From the NCBI RefSeq assembly GCF_024436065.1, contig NZ_JANFNS010000004.1:1-64000 (forward strand): a stretch of 64,000 nucleotides of DNA, read 5' to 3'. The position numbers and the translations under genes were made by a program. The stretch is from Saccharibacillus sp. JS10 (GTDB lineage Bacteria > Bacillota > Bacilli > Paenibacillales > Paenibacillaceae). Below the pieces are notes generated by a model. It worked only from the letters and a program-made list of their open reading frames with translations, was not told where the DNA came from and made no database searches. Position 1 is the first letter of the stretch, and every line of letters starts with the position of its first letter. This document shows, one piece after another, positions 29,169 to 39,756 of this stretch.

Positions 29169-30131
29169 ATGAGTCAGTACATCATCCGGCGTTTACTACA
29201 GATGATCCCGACTTTGATCGGTATTTCGATCATTGTTTTTGCCATTTCCCAGTTGGTACCGGGAGACTACATCACAGCAACGCAAAATCCGAATTTGACC
29301 GCAGAAAGAATTGCTCAACTGCGTGCGCTTTATGGTCTGGATCTGCCACCTGTTCAGCAGTACTTTGTTTGGGCAAAAAATATGTTAGTCGGGGATTTAG
29401 GTCAATCGCTTCAACATCAGATGCCGGTTACCGAAGTCATTAACACTTATGTATGGAACTCATTCATTATTGCCTTTTTCAGTTTTATCTTTAGTTGGAT
29501 TATTGCTGCTTTTGTCGGGGTGTTTTCCGCACAGTTCCAATATTCCTTTTTCGACAAAGTGGTTACGTTGCTCGTATTCTTATTAATGTCGCTTCCGTCT
29601 TTCTTTATCGGTCTGCTTGCGATTAAATATTTCGCATTGGATATGAAATTATTGCCGACCGGAGGGATGACGACAGCTGGACTGAATGCTACCGGCTGGG
29701 CGTACATCAAAGACGTCGGCTTGCATATGTTTATGCCTGTCGTAGTCATGACGACTCTTTCTGTAGGCGGATTAACCCGTTATTTCCGTACCGGTATGCT
29801 GGAAGTCATCCGTCAAGACTATATTCGTACGGCGCGCGCGAAAGGCTTGAAAGAACGTACCGTTATTTTCAAACACGCTTTCCGTAACGCGTTGCTGCCA
29901 GCGATTACGTTGTTGGGTTTCGAACTGCCAGGTCTTTTCGGCGGTGCGATGATCTTGGAGCGGGTATTTAACTGGCCGGGTATCGGTCAGATTTATCTGG
30001 CTTCACTAAATTTACGCGATTATCCGTTGATGCTCGGGTTTACGATGTTTTTGGCGGTACTGACGCTTCTCGGAAACCTGATTTCCGATGTTTTGTATGG
30101 GGTTGCCGATCCGAGAATTCGTCTTAAGTAG
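29169..30131 (+). CDS. oppB: Oligopeptide ABC transporter permease OppB
   Basis: An inner-membrane permease of the peptide importer. I choose ATG 29169 (MSQYIIRRLLQMIPTLIGIS), 8 bases after AAGGAG, giving 320 residues. An upstream ATG at 29148 has no site. Six membrane helices are visible. The EAA loop that contacts the ATPases reads RTARAKGLKERTVIFKHAFRNALLP. It pairs with OppC. Confidence 0.93.
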   Translation: MSQYIIRRLLQMIPTLIGISIIVFAISQLVPGDYITATQNPNLTAERIAQLRALYGLDLPPVQQYFVWAKNMLVGDLGQSLQHQMPVTEVINTYVWNSFIIAFFSFIFSWIIAAFVGVFSAQFQYSFFDKVVTLLVFLLMSLPSFFIGLLAIKYFALDMKLLPTGGMTTAGLNATGWAYIKDVGLHMFMPVVVMTTLSVGGLTRYFRTGMLEVIRQDYIRTARAKGLKERTVIFKHAFRNALLPAITLLGFELPGLFGGAMILERVFNWPGIGQIYLASLNLRDYPLMLGFTMFLAVLTLLGNLISDVLYGVADPRIRLK

Positions 30132-30145
30132 GAGGGAGATTCATA

Positions 30146-31078
30146 GTGGAACAGCCGTCGCTAAACCGAACTGAGCAGCTGCAAGAGCAGCTCAAAATTG
30201 TAAAAGCCGAATCTCCTTGGAGAATCGCCATTCGTCGTTTTGCCAAAAACCGCCTGGCTTTAATCGGGCTTATCATTTTGTTTCTTATGGCAATCATTTG
30301 TGCATTTGGACCTTTTTTCTCGCCTTACGAATTGAACCAAACAGACATCAAAAACAAAAATTTGGCGCCGAATGCTCAATATTGGCTCGGTACCGACAAG
30401 CTGGGTCGTGACGTATTACTGCGCGTGATGCTGGCAGGACGAATCTCGTTGACTGTAGGGCTTGTCGCTACAGCGATTTCCGTAGTGATTGGGGCAACGC
30501 TCGGCGCAGTCGCTGGTTTTTATCGCCGCTTTGCGGATACGATCATCATGCGTATTGCCGATATCTTCCTAGCATTGCCGACTTTGCCAATCTTGATCAC
30601 ACTGGGCGCAATTTTGTCTGACCTTAAGATCGAACCTTCTAAACGAATATACTTCCTGATGTTGATTATCGGGATATTGGGTTGGGTCGGATTGGCACGT
30701 CTTGTGCGAAGCCAAATTCTGACGCTTCGTGAACAAGAATTTATGCAAGCTACGGAAGCACTTGGACTGCGCGATTCGCGTAAAATTTTCCGTCACTTGT
30801 TACCGAATACGGTTCCGATCATTATCGTATCTGCGACGCTTGGCGTAGCGGGTGCTATCTTGACCGAATCGGCACTGAGCTTCTTAGGTCTAGGTGTCGT
30901 ACCTCCGACCCCTTCATGGGGAAATATGATTAATGCGGCGAACAATCTGATCGATTTCCGTAAACGTCCGTGGATCTGGATTCCGCCGGGTATGTGTATC
31001 CTCGTTACCGTAACAGCAATCAACTTGATTGGTGACGGTCTGCGTGATGCACTCGATCCGAAAATGAAAAGTCGCTAA
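30146..31078 (+). CDS. oppC: Oligopeptide ABC transporter permease OppC
   Basis: The second permease subunit. The 310 residues begin with a polar N-terminus typical of OppC, followed by the first helix LIGLIILFLMAIICAFGPFF. The conserved HWLGTDKLGRD-like element reads YWLGTDKLGRDVLLRVM. The EAA loop is MQATEALGLRDSRKIFRHLLPN. The start is GTG 30146, with GTAGGAGGGAG upstream. The distance from oppB is 14 bases. Confidence 0.93.
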   Translation: MEQPSLNRTEQLQEQLKIVKAESPWRIAIRRFAKNRLALIGLIILFLMAIICAFGPFFSPYELNQTDIKNKNLAPNAQYWLGTDKLGRDVLLRVMLAGRISLTVGLVATAISVVIGATLGAVAGFYRRFADTIIMRIADIFLALPTLPILITLGAILSDLKIEPSKRIYFLMLIIGILGWVGLARLVRSQILTLREQEFMQATEALGLRDSRKIFRHLLPNTVPIIIVSATLGVAGAILTESALSFLGLGVVPPTPSWGNMINAANNLIDFRKRPWIWIPPGMCILVTVTAINLIGDGLRDALDPKMKSR

Positions 31079-31106
31079 TAAATAATGAAGAAGTAGGAGA
31101 GACGAA

Positions 31107-32093
31107 ATGGCAAAAGAATTAGTCGCATTCCGAAACCTAGAGACCCATTTTAAAACGTCTGCAGGTACTGTCAAAGCTGTCAACGACGTCAGCTTCTCGA
31201 TTCGAGAAGGCGAAACGCTTTGCGTCGTCGGCGAGTCCGGCTGCGGAAAAAGCGTAACCGCGATGTCGCTGATGCAATTAATCGAATCTCCTCCCGGCAA
31301 AATCGTTGGCGGAGAAATCTTTTTCGAAGGTAAAGACCTGCTGAAATTAAGCAAAAAAGAGATGAGCCGGCTGCGCGGTAAAGAAATCGCGATGATCTTC
31401 CAAGAGCCGATGTCTTCGCTTAACCCGGTATTCACAATCGGGAAACAGATCACCGAGCCGCTGCTCTATCATTTGAATATGACGCAAAAAGAAGCGAAAG
31501 CCCGGGCGATCGAATTGATCACGATGGTCGGGATTCCGCGCCCGGATAAGATTTTCCATTCATACCCGCATGAACTAAGCGGCGGGATGCGTCAGCGGAT
31601 CATGATCGCGATTGCGTTGAGCTGCGATCCGAAGCTGCTGATTGCGGACGAACCTACAACTGCGCTGGACGTTACGATTCAAGCACAAATCCTCGATTTG
31701 ATGCGTGATATCAAAACAAAACGTAATACAGCTATCATGATGATTACGCATGACCTTGGTGTTGTTGCTGAAATGGCGGACTTTGTTGTCGTGATGTATG
31801 CGGGCAAAGTCATTGAAGAAGCTTCGGTACTGGAATTGTTCCGCGAGCCTCGCCACCCGTATACACAAGGCTTGCTCAAAGCAAAACCGGTTATCAATCA
31901 GCGTAAAGAACGATTGTATTCGATTCCGGGTCAAGTACCGAATCCGGTAGACTTGGGCGAAAATTGTCATTTCCATGATCGTTGTGAGTTCTGTATGGAA
32001 ATATGCAAAACAAAAGCTCCGCCTTTGCGTGCGCATATCGATGGGCACAAAACGGCTTGCTGGTTGTATGAAGAGGAGGGGAAAGCACAATGA
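31107..32093 (+). CDS. oppD: Oligopeptide ABC transporter ATPase OppD
   Basis: An ATP-binding subunit of the importer. The 328 residues show Walker A GESGCGKS, the signature LSGGMRQRI and Walker [13 protein letters not shown]. The C-terminal oligopeptide/dipeptide extension has four cysteines ([14 protein letters not shown]), which in related proteins may bind an iron-sulfur cluster. It overlaps oppF by four bases, so the two are cotranslated. Confidence 0.94.
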   Translation: MAKELVAFRNLETHFKTSAGTVKAVNDVSFSIREGETLCVVGESGCGKSVTAMSLMQLIESPPGKIVGGEIFFEGKDLLKLSKKEMSRLRGKEIAMIFQEPMSSLNPVFTIGKQITEPLLYHLNMTQKEAKARAIELITMVGIPRPDKIFHSYPHELSGGMRQRIMIAIALSCDPKLLIADEPTTALDVTIQAQILDLMRDIKTKRNTAIMMITHDLGVVAEMADFVVVMYAGKVIEEASVLELFREPRHPYTQGLLKAKPVINQRKERLYSIPGQVPNPVDLGENCHFHDRCEFCMEICKTKAPPLRAHIDGHKTACWLYEEEGKAQ

Positions 32094-33100
32094 GCGAATC
32101 GACAGTTCCTTTGGAAAAGTCATATGTCGGCGGTAACGGCGAACCCCTCATCCAGGTTGAAAACCTTAAAAAGTACTTTCCGATTACAGGCGGTGTATTC
32201 CAACGTCGGGTAGGCGATGTAAAAGCAGTCGACGGCGTATCGTTTACGATCAACAAAGGCGAGTCTTTCGGTCTGGTTGGCGAATCGGGCTGCGGTAAAA
32301 GTACGATCGGTCGTACATTACTTCGTCTGAACGATAAAACCGATGGCAAAGTCTATTACGAAGGCAAAGATATGCACGAATTGTCCAAAAACGACCTGCG
32401 TAAGATCCGCACTAAAATGCAGATCGTATTCCAAGATCCATTCAGCTCACTTAATCCACGGATTAAAGTTGGCGATGCGATTGGCGAAGCTTTGCTGGAT
32501 CACGGTCTGGTCAGTCGTAAAGAACTGAAAGAACGCGTCATCGAAACGATGAAAATTTGCGGTCTTGCCGATTATCATTACGATCGGTTCCCGCATGAAT
32601 TTTCTGGGGGTCAACGTCAACGGATCGGGATTGCCCGGGCATTGATTATGAATCCTGAATTCATCGTTGCCGACGAACCGGTATCTGCACTCGATGTCTC
32701 GATCCAAGCGCAAATCATCAACTTGCTGAGCGATCTGCAACAGGAAAAGCAATTGACCTACCTGTTCATTTCCCACGATCTGAGCGTCGTCGAACATTTG
32801 TGCAACCGCGTTGGCGTTATGTATTTGGGAACGATGATGGAAATGGCGCCGACTGAAGAGTTGTTCAGCAATCCGCTGCATCCGTATACGAAAGCACTGA
32901 TGTCTGCGATTCCGGTTCCTGATCCGACGCTCAAACGCGAGCGTATCGTCCTTCAAGGCGATATTCCAAGCCCGGCTAATCCGCCGTCTGGTTGCAAGTT
33001 CCATACCCGTTGCCCAATGGCTTCGGATATTTGCAAGCAAGAAGTTCCGGAATACCGGAATGTAGGCAACGAGCATTTTGTAGCGTGCCACTTCGCTTGA
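32090..33100 (+). CDS. oppF: Oligopeptide ABC transporter ATPase OppF
   Basis: The partner ATPase of OppD. The 336 residues carry Walker [10 protein letters not shown], the signature [15 protein letters not shown], Walker [13 protein letters not shown] and the C-terminal Cys-containing extension [14 protein letters not shown]. It begins inside the oppD stop. A terminator closes the operon 20 bases downstream. Confidence 0.94.
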   Translation: MSESTVPLEKSYVGGNGEPLIQVENLKKYFPITGGVFQRRVGDVKAVDGVSFTINKGESFGLVGESGCGKSTIGRTLLRLNDKTDGKVYYEGKDMHELSKNDLRKIRTKMQIVFQDPFSSLNPRIKVGDAIGEALLDHGLVSRKELKERVIETMKICGLADYHYDRFPHEFSGGQRQRIGIARALIMNPEFIVADEPVSALDVSIQAQIINLLSDLQQEKQLTYLFISHDLSVVEHLCNRVGVMYLGTMMEMAPTEELFSNPLHPYTKALMSAIPVPDPTLKRERIVLQGDIPSPANPPSGCKFHTRCPMASDICKQEVPEYRNVGNEHFVACHFA

Positions 33101-33121
33101 TTTTTTAATAAAGGTTGTGTA

Positions 33122-33162
33122 AAGTCGAAATTTGGACATCTTGTTCAGATTTCGGCTTTTTT
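33122..33162 (+). terminator. opp operon terminator
   Basis: AAGTCGAAATTTG (33122-33134) pairs with CAGATTTCGGCTT (33146-33158), with two wobble pairs, and is followed by TTTT. Confidence 0.8.
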
Positions 33163-33294
33163 GCGTGTGATTTTCCGAAATGAATTTGTTAAAATCTAAC
33201 TTTTTAAAAAAAGTTAAAATTTTTTTACTTTTTTGGAGACCAAACGACGGTTTCGTGCGTCTATAACAGTAACAAGGAAAGGAGCGGATCGATT

Positions 33295-34254
33295 TTGAAA
33301 AACAGGGGCATCTGGAAAAAAGGGATATTGATTGTGCTGGTCGCCTCGCTACTGCTGATTCCCCAGCAGTTGCTAGCCAGCAGACCGAAAGTCGAAGCGG
33401 CTGCTGCCGTGTTGATCGATGCGCAGACGGGCAAAGTATTATGGCAAGCTCAAGGAGATCGCGTCGTTCCTGCACCCGGTATTGCTCAGCTGATGAGTGA
33501 ATGGTTGGTACTGGATGCGGTTCGAGGCGGTCATGTCGCTTGGGAAGATTCGGTACGCGTGGGGAATACCGAGAAGATTCAGCAAGCGTCGATGTCACCT
33601 TATCAAACAAGCGAGAGCCTTTCGCTTCGTGCGGACGATCAAATTCCGCTGAATGAGTTATTTATGGGGCTCGCTGTATCGTCGTCCAGTGAAGCCGAGA
33701 AAGTGTTGGCACGCTATACAGGCGGTTCGGAAAAGTCGTTCACGTGGATGATGAATGAAAAAGCACGCAGAATCGGGCTGTCCCCTTCGGCAGTATTTAA
33801 ACCTAGCGAGACCGAAACGAAGCCATCTTCAAATTCTTCGAAGTCTGTACATAAAGGTGTTGCTTCCGGAAGTGCGATGACGGCAAAAGATGCTGCTATT
33901 TTATGCCGGTCATTGATCGAGGAACATCCCGAAATTTTACGCATGTCGTCGGTTACGCAGACCGAAATTAGTTCGCGCGGTATTTATATGACGAATACAA
34001 ATGCGATGTTGCCGGAGTTTGCAGGCCCTCATGCGTATTACGGAATGGACGGACTCAAAGCATATGGTTCGAAGCAGCAAGGGTATTCGTTAGCAGGTAC
34101 GGTGCAGCGCGACGGTCGCCGGATGATCGTGGTGATTTTAGGAGCCGATAGTCGGGAAAAAAGTTTTCGAGACGCTGGGCGGTTGCTCGATTACGGTTAT
34201 GCGCAGTCCGGTTCTTTTGTTCAAAAAGCAACGTCTTGGCTAAAATTAGTATAA
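33295..34254 (+). CDS. DacF-like protein with degenerate penicillin-binding motifs (peptidase S11 homologue)
   Basis: The 319 residues resemble the D-alanyl-D-alanine carboxypeptidase family S11 (DacF/DacA). An N-terminal signal or anchor (about 10-30) precedes AAAAVLIDAQTGKVLWQAQ. The catalytic motifs are altered. SxxK, normally PASxTKLM, reads PAPGIAQLM, so Ser becomes Gly62 and Lys becomes Gln65. SxN reads SSS (about 130-132). KTG in DGLKTG becomes KAY (255-257). The surrounding framework (MDGLK, AGTVQRDGRRMIVVILGA) is kept. An active carboxypeptidase is therefore unlikely. A non-enzymatic muropeptide- or protein-binding role is my inference. The start is TTG 33295, preceded by GGAAAGGAGCGG. 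It is monocistronic between two terminators. Confidence 0.8.
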   Translation: MKNRGIWKKGILIVLVASLLLIPQQLLASRPKVEAAAAVLIDAQTGKVLWQAQGDRVVPAPGIAQLMSEWLVLDAVRGGHVAWEDSVRVGNTEKIQQASMSPYQTSESLSLRADDQIPLNELFMGLAVSSSSEAEKVLARYTGGSEKSFTWMMNEKARRIGLSPSAVFKPSETETKPSSNSSKSVHKGVASGSAMTAKDAAILCRSLIEEHPEILRMSSVTQTEISSRGIYMTNTNAMLPEFAGPHAYYGMDGLKAYGSKQQGYSLAGTVQRDGRRMIVVILGADSREKSFRDAGRLLDYGYAQSGSFVQKATSWLKLV

Positions 34255-34263
34255 GAACTCCAA

Positions 34264-34293
34264 TCGGCGACCGATATTCGGTCGTCGATTTTT
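34264..34293 (+). terminator. Terminator of the DacF-like gene
   Basis: TCGGCGACCGA and TCGGTCGTCGA, around a three-base loop with one wobble pair, are followed by TTTTT. Confidence 0.85.
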
Positions 34294-34429
34294 ACTTTGT
34301 ACGCCTAATAAAGAGCGATATACGTTATAATAGAAAAGAAGCTTTGAGGATTGAGCCTTTTACTTTCAGGGTGATGAACAGAAGAGCCCTTTTTGCCTCA
34401 ACAAAGTCATGAAGAAGGAGAAATCCGTT

Positions 34430-34861
34430 ATGAATATCGCTTTTTTTCTGCTGCCTAAGCACGAAGTTGCTTTTGTGACCTTGGATGCTACACTTCGTCA
34501 GGTCATTGAACGTATGGAACATCATCAGTACACCGCGATTCCGATCATCGATAAAGAAGGTCAATATGCCGGAACCGTGACCGAAGGGGATATCCTTTGG
34601 CATATGAAACGTTCGGAAGGTCGGATTACTTTTGAGAACGCTTCACGTTTTTTGCTCAAAGAATTACCGCTTCGAATGAATAACAAACCGGTATCGATCG
34701 AGTCGGATATGGTGGATTTAATTAATCTATCGAAAATGCAAAACTTTGTACCTGTCGTAGACGATCGGAATCATTTTATCGGAATTGTACGTCGCAGTCA
34801 GATCATCGAATACTGTGCCGGTTTCGTGCCCAGACAAAACGAAGAAGCGCAGAATCGATAA
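34430..34861 (+). CDS. CBS-domain protein
   Basis: A small cytoplasmic protein of 143 residues made of two CBS motifs (about 10-60 and 75-135). They are visible as ATLRQVIERMEHHQYTAIPI and IDKEGQYAGTVTEGDILWHM, then NFVPVVDDRNHFIGIVRRSQ. CBS pairs usually bind adenosyl nucleotides and regulate a partner. There is no fused effector domain, so the target is unknown. I choose ATG 34430, 9 bases after GAAGGAG. An upstream ATG at 34409 would overlap the site. Confidence 0.85.
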   Translation: MNIAFFLLPKHEVAFVTLDATLRQVIERMEHHQYTAIPIIDKEGQYAGTVTEGDILWHMKRSEGRITFENASRFLLKELPLRMNNKPVSIESDMVDLINLSKMQNFVPVVDDRNHFIGIVRRSQIIEYCAGFVPRQNEEAQNR

Positions 34862-34947
34862 TGCGGCGAGTGCTCGGTATCGGGCGTCGCTGCGAATATG
34901 CTATAATGAGGGCTAAACTTTCATATCCGCACAAGAGGTGAATTTAC

Positions 34948-35874
34948 TTGAAATTGCGTTTGTCTTCGGCGATGTGGGCGATTATCTACTTATTGATCCT
35001 GCTTTCGCTATTAACGCCGCTGTCCGCAATCCTGCTGCTGGTTATGATTGTTCCGGTAGCTGTACTTTATGCCTCACTACGCGTTAACGTATTTTGGCTG
35101 CATATCGTGCCTGTACTTGTGATTCTCGGTCTTTTTTCGGGTTCGTTAGCACCGTATACGCTACTTTTAGCCGGTTATTTTTTGGTTACGGGTATCGTTA
35201 TGGGGCATTTGTACAAAAAAAGAGCGCCTGCGCTGCAAACGATTATGTACGGAATGGGTACGCTGATTGGAACGTTGCTCATTTTACTCGTTGCCGCCAA
35301 ATGGATGCTCGGCTTCAATCTATCTGATTACGTGAGCCAATTTGTGCATCAGACATTCGATCCGTTATTGGTGGTTGCCGAAATGAATCCGATGTTGAGC
35401 AATCAATGGAATCCGGATTTTATTTTCGCTCTAGCTAACCAGACCGTGATGATGATTCCGCTTGGCATTGCGATGAGTTCGTTCGTGCTTGCAGTCGTGA
35501 CTCATGCGATTGTGCGTCCGATTTTGTCTTCAATGGGCGTTAATGCACCCAAACTTCGCGCTGCGCATGAATGGAAACTTCCTCGCGCATTGATCTTTTA
35601 CTATTTTGTCGTGGTCATTATTGAATTGGTAACGTTCGATCAAGGCGATGGATTTTGGAAAATGGCTGCGGTCAATGTGCTTCCGCTGCTTCAATTCTGC
35701 TTCATTATTCAAGCGATCGGATTCTGGTTCTTTATCGGGCACATCAAAAAGTGGCATCGAGCTCTGTGCATACTGATGGCGGTCGTGACGGTCATATTCC
35801 CTCCGATGCGTATCATCGGGATTATCGACCTCGCTTTCCCACTGCGCGAGTTCATTACAAGACCTAAACGATAG
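34948..35874 (+). CDS. yybS: DUF2232 membrane protein (YybS)
   Basis: A polytopic membrane protein with about eight helices and 308 residues. The pattern (MWAIIYLLILLSLLTPLSAI at the N-terminus and long hydrophobic stretches throughout) and its position upstream of gdpP-rplI-dnaC match B. subtilis yybS. The DUF2232 family is widespread in Firmicutes. Its biochemical role is unknown. The start is TTG 34948, with AGAGGTG upstream. gdpP begins 12 bases after the stop, so they form an operon. Confidence 0.85.
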   Translation: MKLRLSSAMWAIIYLLILLSLLTPLSAILLLVMIVPVAVLYASLRVNVFWLHIVPVLVILGLFSGSLAPYTLLLAGYFLVTGIVMGHLYKKRAPALQTIMYGMGTLIGTLLILLVAAKWMLGFNLSDYVSQFVHQTFDPLLVVAEMNPMLSNQWNPDFIFALANQTVMMIPLGIAMSSFVLAVVTHAIVRPILSSMGVNAPKLRAAHEWKLPRALIFYYFVVVIIELVTFDQGDGFWKMAAVNVLPLLQFCFIIQAIGFWFFIGHIKKWHRALCILMAVVTVIFPPMRIIGIIDLAFPLREFITRPKR

Positions 35875-35886
35875 GGTGGGGAAACC

Positions 35887-37878
35887 ATGCCGAATTTTTT
35901 GTTAAGACGCTGGTACGGTTACCGAACCGTTTGGGCATTTCTGTTGTTACTGTTGTTGACGGCTGTAGTTGGCTACTATAACTGGCAGATCGGTCTGCTT
36001 TCGTTATGTGTAGTCTTGGTCGTCGGCTATGTAATGATTCGTTTAGAAATGAAATTCAGAACGGAATTGGCTGAATACACCACGACGCTTTCGTACCGCG
36101 TAAATAGTATTGAAGGGGAGATTACGAGCCGTTTGCCGTTTGGTCTGCTTTTATATGACGCTGAACGTACGATTGAATGGCATAATCGGCAAATCTCTCA
36201 ACTTTTTAAATTGGATAGTGCAGTCGGTCTGCCTTTGGTAGAGATTTTACCGGGCTTGCCTGCGCTGAGTCGAGAAAAAAAAGATGGATCGAAAGAGCCG
36301 CTGAGTCTGGTACGGGCAGAGATTGAAGTCGGAGGCGAGACTTACGACGTTCGTGTATATCCGGAAGAACGGCTGATCTATCTGCAAAAAATGACCGAAA
36401 TGGCAGAGTTGCGCGAACGTTACGAAAAAGAAAGTTTGGCGCTCGGCGTATTGGTTCTCGATAATTTGGATGAAGCTTTTCAAGGGATGGACGATCAGCA
36501 GCGGACGCTAACGATTGCTCGCGCGGCGACTCTGATTACCGAATGGGCACGTCAACATGATGTGTATTTGCGGCGTCTTTCCAGCGAACGCTATATGATG
36601 CTTCTCAATCAGGCGGCGCTGGAAAAGTTGGAAAACACGCGCTTTGTTATTTTGGATGAAGTTCGCGAAGCGACAAGCGATTTGAAGGTACCGATGACGC
36701 TCAGTATCGGGCTAGCTTGCGGCAGCGAAAAGATCAGCGAGTTAGGCGCTTTGGCGCAGTCCAGTCTGGATATGGCACTTGGACGCGGAGGCGATCAAGC
36801 GGCGGTCAAAGTCGGACAACGATTATCGTTTTACGGCGGTCGATCGAATGCGGTCGAAAAACGGACTCGCGTACGCGCCCGGGTTATCGCACATGCGCTG
36901 CGTGATTTGATGAAGCGTAGCGATCACGTGTTGATCATGGGGCATCAAAATCCGGATATGGACGTGATCGGAGCTGCCATCGGAATGCTCAAAGCAGCAG
37001 ACCGACTCGATGTAGAAGCGAGTATCGTGCTTAATGGCGACAATCCTTCGATCAGCAAAATCATGGAGCGGATTCGCGCCGACCAGACGTTGGAAGATCG
37101 GTTCGTGAATTCGGAAGAAGCGCTATCGATGATGACCGAACGTACATTGCTTGTCGTTGTCGATACGCATAAGCAATCGCTCACGATCGAGCCGAAGCTT
37201 GTGCAGCGCGCGAAGCAAGTCGTCGTGATCGACCATCATCGCCGCAGCGAAGAATTCATTAATGAAGCGGTTATCGTTTATTTGGAGCCTTATGCGTCTT
37301 CGGCAAGTGAGCTGGTGACGGAATTGCTGCAATATATTCACGACAATATGACGCTTAGCCCGCTCGAAGCGACGACGTTACTTGCGGGAATCACGATGGA
37401 TACGAAGCATTTTACGCTCCATACCGGTTCTCGTACGTTTGAAGCCGCAGGCTTTTTGCGCCGCAGCGGAGCGGATACGATCTTGGTGCAACGGGTATTG
37501 AAAGAGGATTTGAGCGAGTATATCTCGAAAGCAGATATTATCAAAAATGCTCGCGTCGTGATGGGCGGCGTAGCGATTGCGGTGACGGACGAAGACCGTC
37601 AATTCCCACAATTGTTGATTGCGCAAGCTGCCGATACGTTATTGAATATGACAGACGTGAACGCATCGTTCGTGATCGGTAGTCGTCCCGACGGGCTCAC
37701 GGCAATCAGCGCACGCTCATTTGGCAAATTGAATGTACAAGTTGTGATGGAACGTCTAGGCGGTGGTGGGCATTTGACGAACGCGGCTGTCCAATTGGAT
37801 ATTCCTCCGCGCGAAGCCGAAAAGAAACTACTTACCGTACTTGAAGATATTGAAAAGGAAGAGGGGCTATTCGAATGA
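35887..37878 (+). CDS. gdpP: Cyclic-di-AMP phosphodiesterase GdpP
   Basis: Degrades c-di-AMP and thereby controls potassium balance, turgor and beta-lactam tolerance. The 663 residues have two N-terminal membrane helices (about 15-55). A PAS-like segment and a degenerate GGDEF domain without the GGDEF signature follow. The catalytic DHH/DHHA1 part carries [11 protein letters not shown] near 350, VDTHK, IDHHRR near 448, and [10 protein letters not shown] near the C-terminus. The DHH motifs are intact. It overlaps rplI by four bases. The yybS-gdpP-rplI-dnaC operon order is conserved in Firmicutes. Confidence 0.95.
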   Translation: MPNFLLRRWYGYRTVWAFLLLLLLTAVVGYYNWQIGLLSLCVVLVVGYVMIRLEMKFRTELAEYTTTLSYRVNSIEGEITSRLPFGLLLYDAERTIEWHNRQISQLFKLDSAVGLPLVEILPGLPALSREKKDGSKEPLSLVRAEIEVGGETYDVRVYPEERLIYLQKMTEMAELRERYEKESLALGVLVLDNLDEAFQGMDDQQRTLTIARAATLITEWARQHDVYLRRLSSERYMMLLNQAALEKLENTRFVILDEVREATSDLKVPMTLSIGLACGSEKISELGALAQSSLDMALGRGGDQAAVKVGQRLSFYGGRSNAVEKRTRVRARVIAHALRDLMKRSDHVLIMGHQNPDMDVIGAAIGMLKAADRLDVEASIVLNGDNPSISKIMERIRADQTLEDRFVNSEEALSMMTERTLLVVVDTHKQSLTIEPKLVQRAKQVVVIDHHRRSEEFINEAVIVYLEPYASSASELVTELLQYIHDNMTLSPLEATTLLAGITMDTKHFTLHTGSRTFEAAGFLRRSGADTILVQRVLKEDLSEYISKADIIKNARVVMGGVAIAVTDEDRQFPQLLIAQAADTLLNMTDVNASFVIGSRPDGLTAISARSFGKLNVQVVMERLGGGGHLTNAAVQLDIPPREAEKKLLTVLEDIEKEEGLFE

Positions 37879-38318
37879 AAGTTATTTTTCTAAAAGACGT
37901 AAAAGGTCAAGGCAAAAAAGGTGACGTTAAAGAAGTATCCGAAGGTTACGCACAAAACTTTTTGTTCAAAAACGGCGTAGCTAAACCAGCAACCGACGGT
38001 AACGTGAAAACGCTCGAAAATCAAAACGCGGCCGAAGTAAAGCGTAAAGAGGAAGAAAAGCAAGAAGCGGTCGAACTTGGCAAAAAGCTTGAAGAAGTGA
38101 TGATCGAGATTAAAGCGAAATCCGGCGAAGGCGGCCGTTTGTTCGGCGCGATCACAAGCAAACAAATCGGCGAAGCGTTGTCCAAAAAAGGCTTCAAAAT
38201 CGACAAACGCAAAATCGAGCTTGAAGAACCGATCCGTACATTAGGCGTGACGCAAATCCCGGTTAAATTGCACAAAGAAGTTAAAGCGACGCTCAAGGTT
38301 CAGGTTTCGGAGGAATAA
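37875..38318 (+). CDS. rplI: Ribosomal protein bL9
   Basis: A large-subunit ribosomal protein that reaches beyond the L1 stalk base. The 147 residues are normal, with the N-terminal [20 protein letters not shown] motif, a long connecting helix and a C-terminal domain. It begins within the end of gdpP (4-base overlap). dnaC follows after one base. Confidence 0.97.
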   Translation: MKVIFLKDVKGQGKKGDVKEVSEGYAQNFLFKNGVAKPATDGNVKTLENQNAAEVKRKEEEKQEAVELGKKLEEVMIEIKAKSGEGGRLFGAITSKQIGEALSKKGFKIDKRKIELEEPIRTLGVTQIPVKLHKEVKATLKVQVSEE

Positions 38319-38319
38319 G

Positions 38320-39684
38320 ATGAGCGAGGATCTCTTTTTCGATCGGATTCCGCCGCAAAATCTGGAAGCAGAGCAAGCTGTACTGGGTGCGGTCTTGCTT
38401 CAAGCCGAAGCGCTTATTACCGTCATGGAAAAGATCACCGCTGACGATTTCTACGACAAGTCGCACCAGATGATATTCGAGGCTATGGTCCAGCTCGGAG
38501 AAGAGAGTCAGCCGATCGATCTGGTGACGCTGACCTCGTTGCTCAAAGATAAAGGACAGCTAGAAGATCTTGGCGGAGTCAGCTATTTGGCGAAATTGGC
38601 ACATGGCGTTCCAACTGCCGCTAACGTCGAATATTATGCGCAGATGATCGAAGAAAAAGCGATGCTGCGCAGATTGATTCGTACCGCTACGCAAATTGTA
38701 AGCGAAGGATATACGGGCGGCGAAGACGTCGGATTGATGTTAAGCGATGCCGAACGTAAAATTCTTGAAATTTCGAACCGCCGCTCAAGCGGCGGTTTTA
38801 TCGCGATTCGCGACGTTTTGATGGAAGTCTTCGACCGTGTGGAAATCATGCATCAAAACGCGGGCGGCGGCGGAACAACGGGAATTCCTTCGGGCTTTGT
38901 CGACTTGGATGGGATGACGGCAGGATTTCAGCGCAATGACTTGATCATTCTCGCGGCGCGTCCTTCTGTCGGCAAAACGGCGTTTGCTCTAAACGTAGCG
39001 CAAAATGTCTCCGTTCGTGCAGGTGAGACGGTCGCGATATTCAGTCTGGAAATGTCAGCCGCACAGCTTGTCCAGCGGATGATCTGCGCCGAAGCGAATC
39101 TGGATGCAAGCGTGATGCGGACCGGCGAATTCAAAAACGACGAAGATTGGACGAAACTCACGATGGGAATCGCCTCGCTATCCGAAGCGGAGATTTATAT
39201 CGATGATACGCCGGGGATCACGGTCGCCGATATTCGATCCAAATGCCGTCGCTTAAAAAAAGAAAAAGGCTTGGGCATGATCGTTATCGATTACTTGCAA
39301 CTGATTCAAGGTCGCGGTAAATCGGGCGAGAACCGCCAGCAAGAAGTCTCGGATATTTCGCGTACCTTAAAACAAATCGCGCGGGAACTCGAAGTTCCGG
39401 TTATTGCTTTGTCCCAGCTGAGCCGCGGCGTTGAGCAACGGCAAGACAAACGCCCGATGATGTCCGACCTTCGGGAATCCGGTTCGATCGAGCAAGATGC
39501 GGATATCGTAGCGTTCTTGTACCGGGATGACTATTACAATGCAGATACGGAAAAAAAGAATATTATCGAGATCATTATCGCCAAGCAGCGGAATGGACCT
39601 GTCGGAACGGTGGAGTTAGTCTTTTTGAAAAACTTCAATAAGTTCGTTAATTATGAACGTGCCCATGATTCGTTCGCTGGATAA
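38320..39684 (+). CDS. dnaC: Replicative DNA helicase
   Basis: The hexameric helicase that unwinds DNA at the fork (DnaC of B. subtilis, DnaB elsewhere). The 454 residues comprise an N-terminal helical domain, a linker and a RecA-like core with Walker A ARPSVGKTAFALN and Walker B MIVIDYLQL. The conserved LSQLSRGVEQR is also present. It is the last gene of its operon. A terminator shared with the convergent DUF2512 gene lies beyond. Confidence 0.97.
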   Translation: MSEDLFFDRIPPQNLEAEQAVLGAVLLQAEALITVMEKITADDFYDKSHQMIFEAMVQLGEESQPIDLVTLTSLLKDKGQLEDLGGVSYLAKLAHGVPTAANVEYYAQMIEEKAMLRRLIRTATQIVSEGYTGGEDVGLMLSDAERKILEISNRRSSGGFIAIRDVLMEVFDRVEIMHQNAGGGGTTGIPSGFVDLDGMTAGFQRNDLIILAARPSVGKTAFALNVAQNVSVRAGETVAIFSLEMSAAQLVQRMICAEANLDASVMRTGEFKNDEDWTKLTMGIASLSEAEIYIDDTPGITVADIRSKCRRLKKEKGLGMIVIDYLQLIQGRGKSGENRQQEVSDISRTLKQIARELEVPVIALSQLSRGVEQRQDKRPMMSDLRESGSIEQDADIVAFLYRDDYYNADTEKKNIIEIIIAKQRNGPVGTVELVFLKNFNKFVNYERAHDSFAG

Positions 39685-39706
39685 AGATTACCGAGAATGA
39701 AATACA

Positions 39707-39742
39707 AAAAAAGCCGTCGGAAAAGTTCCGGCGGCTTTTTGA
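39707..39742. terminator. Bidirectional terminator between dnaC and DUF2512 gene
   Basis: AAAAAGCCGTCGGAA and TTCCGGCGGCTTTTT form a 15-bp stem (one wobble). There are A tracts on one side and T tracts on the other, so it can end transcription arriving from both directions. Confidence 0.85.
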
Positions 39743-39756
39743 TCTACAATCTTATT

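Noticed and set aside
32447-33610. A 387-codon minus-strand frame across oppF and the DacF-like gene
   Set aside because: It crosses a terminator and two well-supported genes. Its product is low in recognisable motifs, and it is an antisense shadow.
35887-37878. GdpP as a diguanylate cyclase because of its GGDEF-like segment
   Set aside because: The GGDEF signature is absent (degenerate), while both DHH catalytic motifs are intact, so phosphodiesterase is the supported function.
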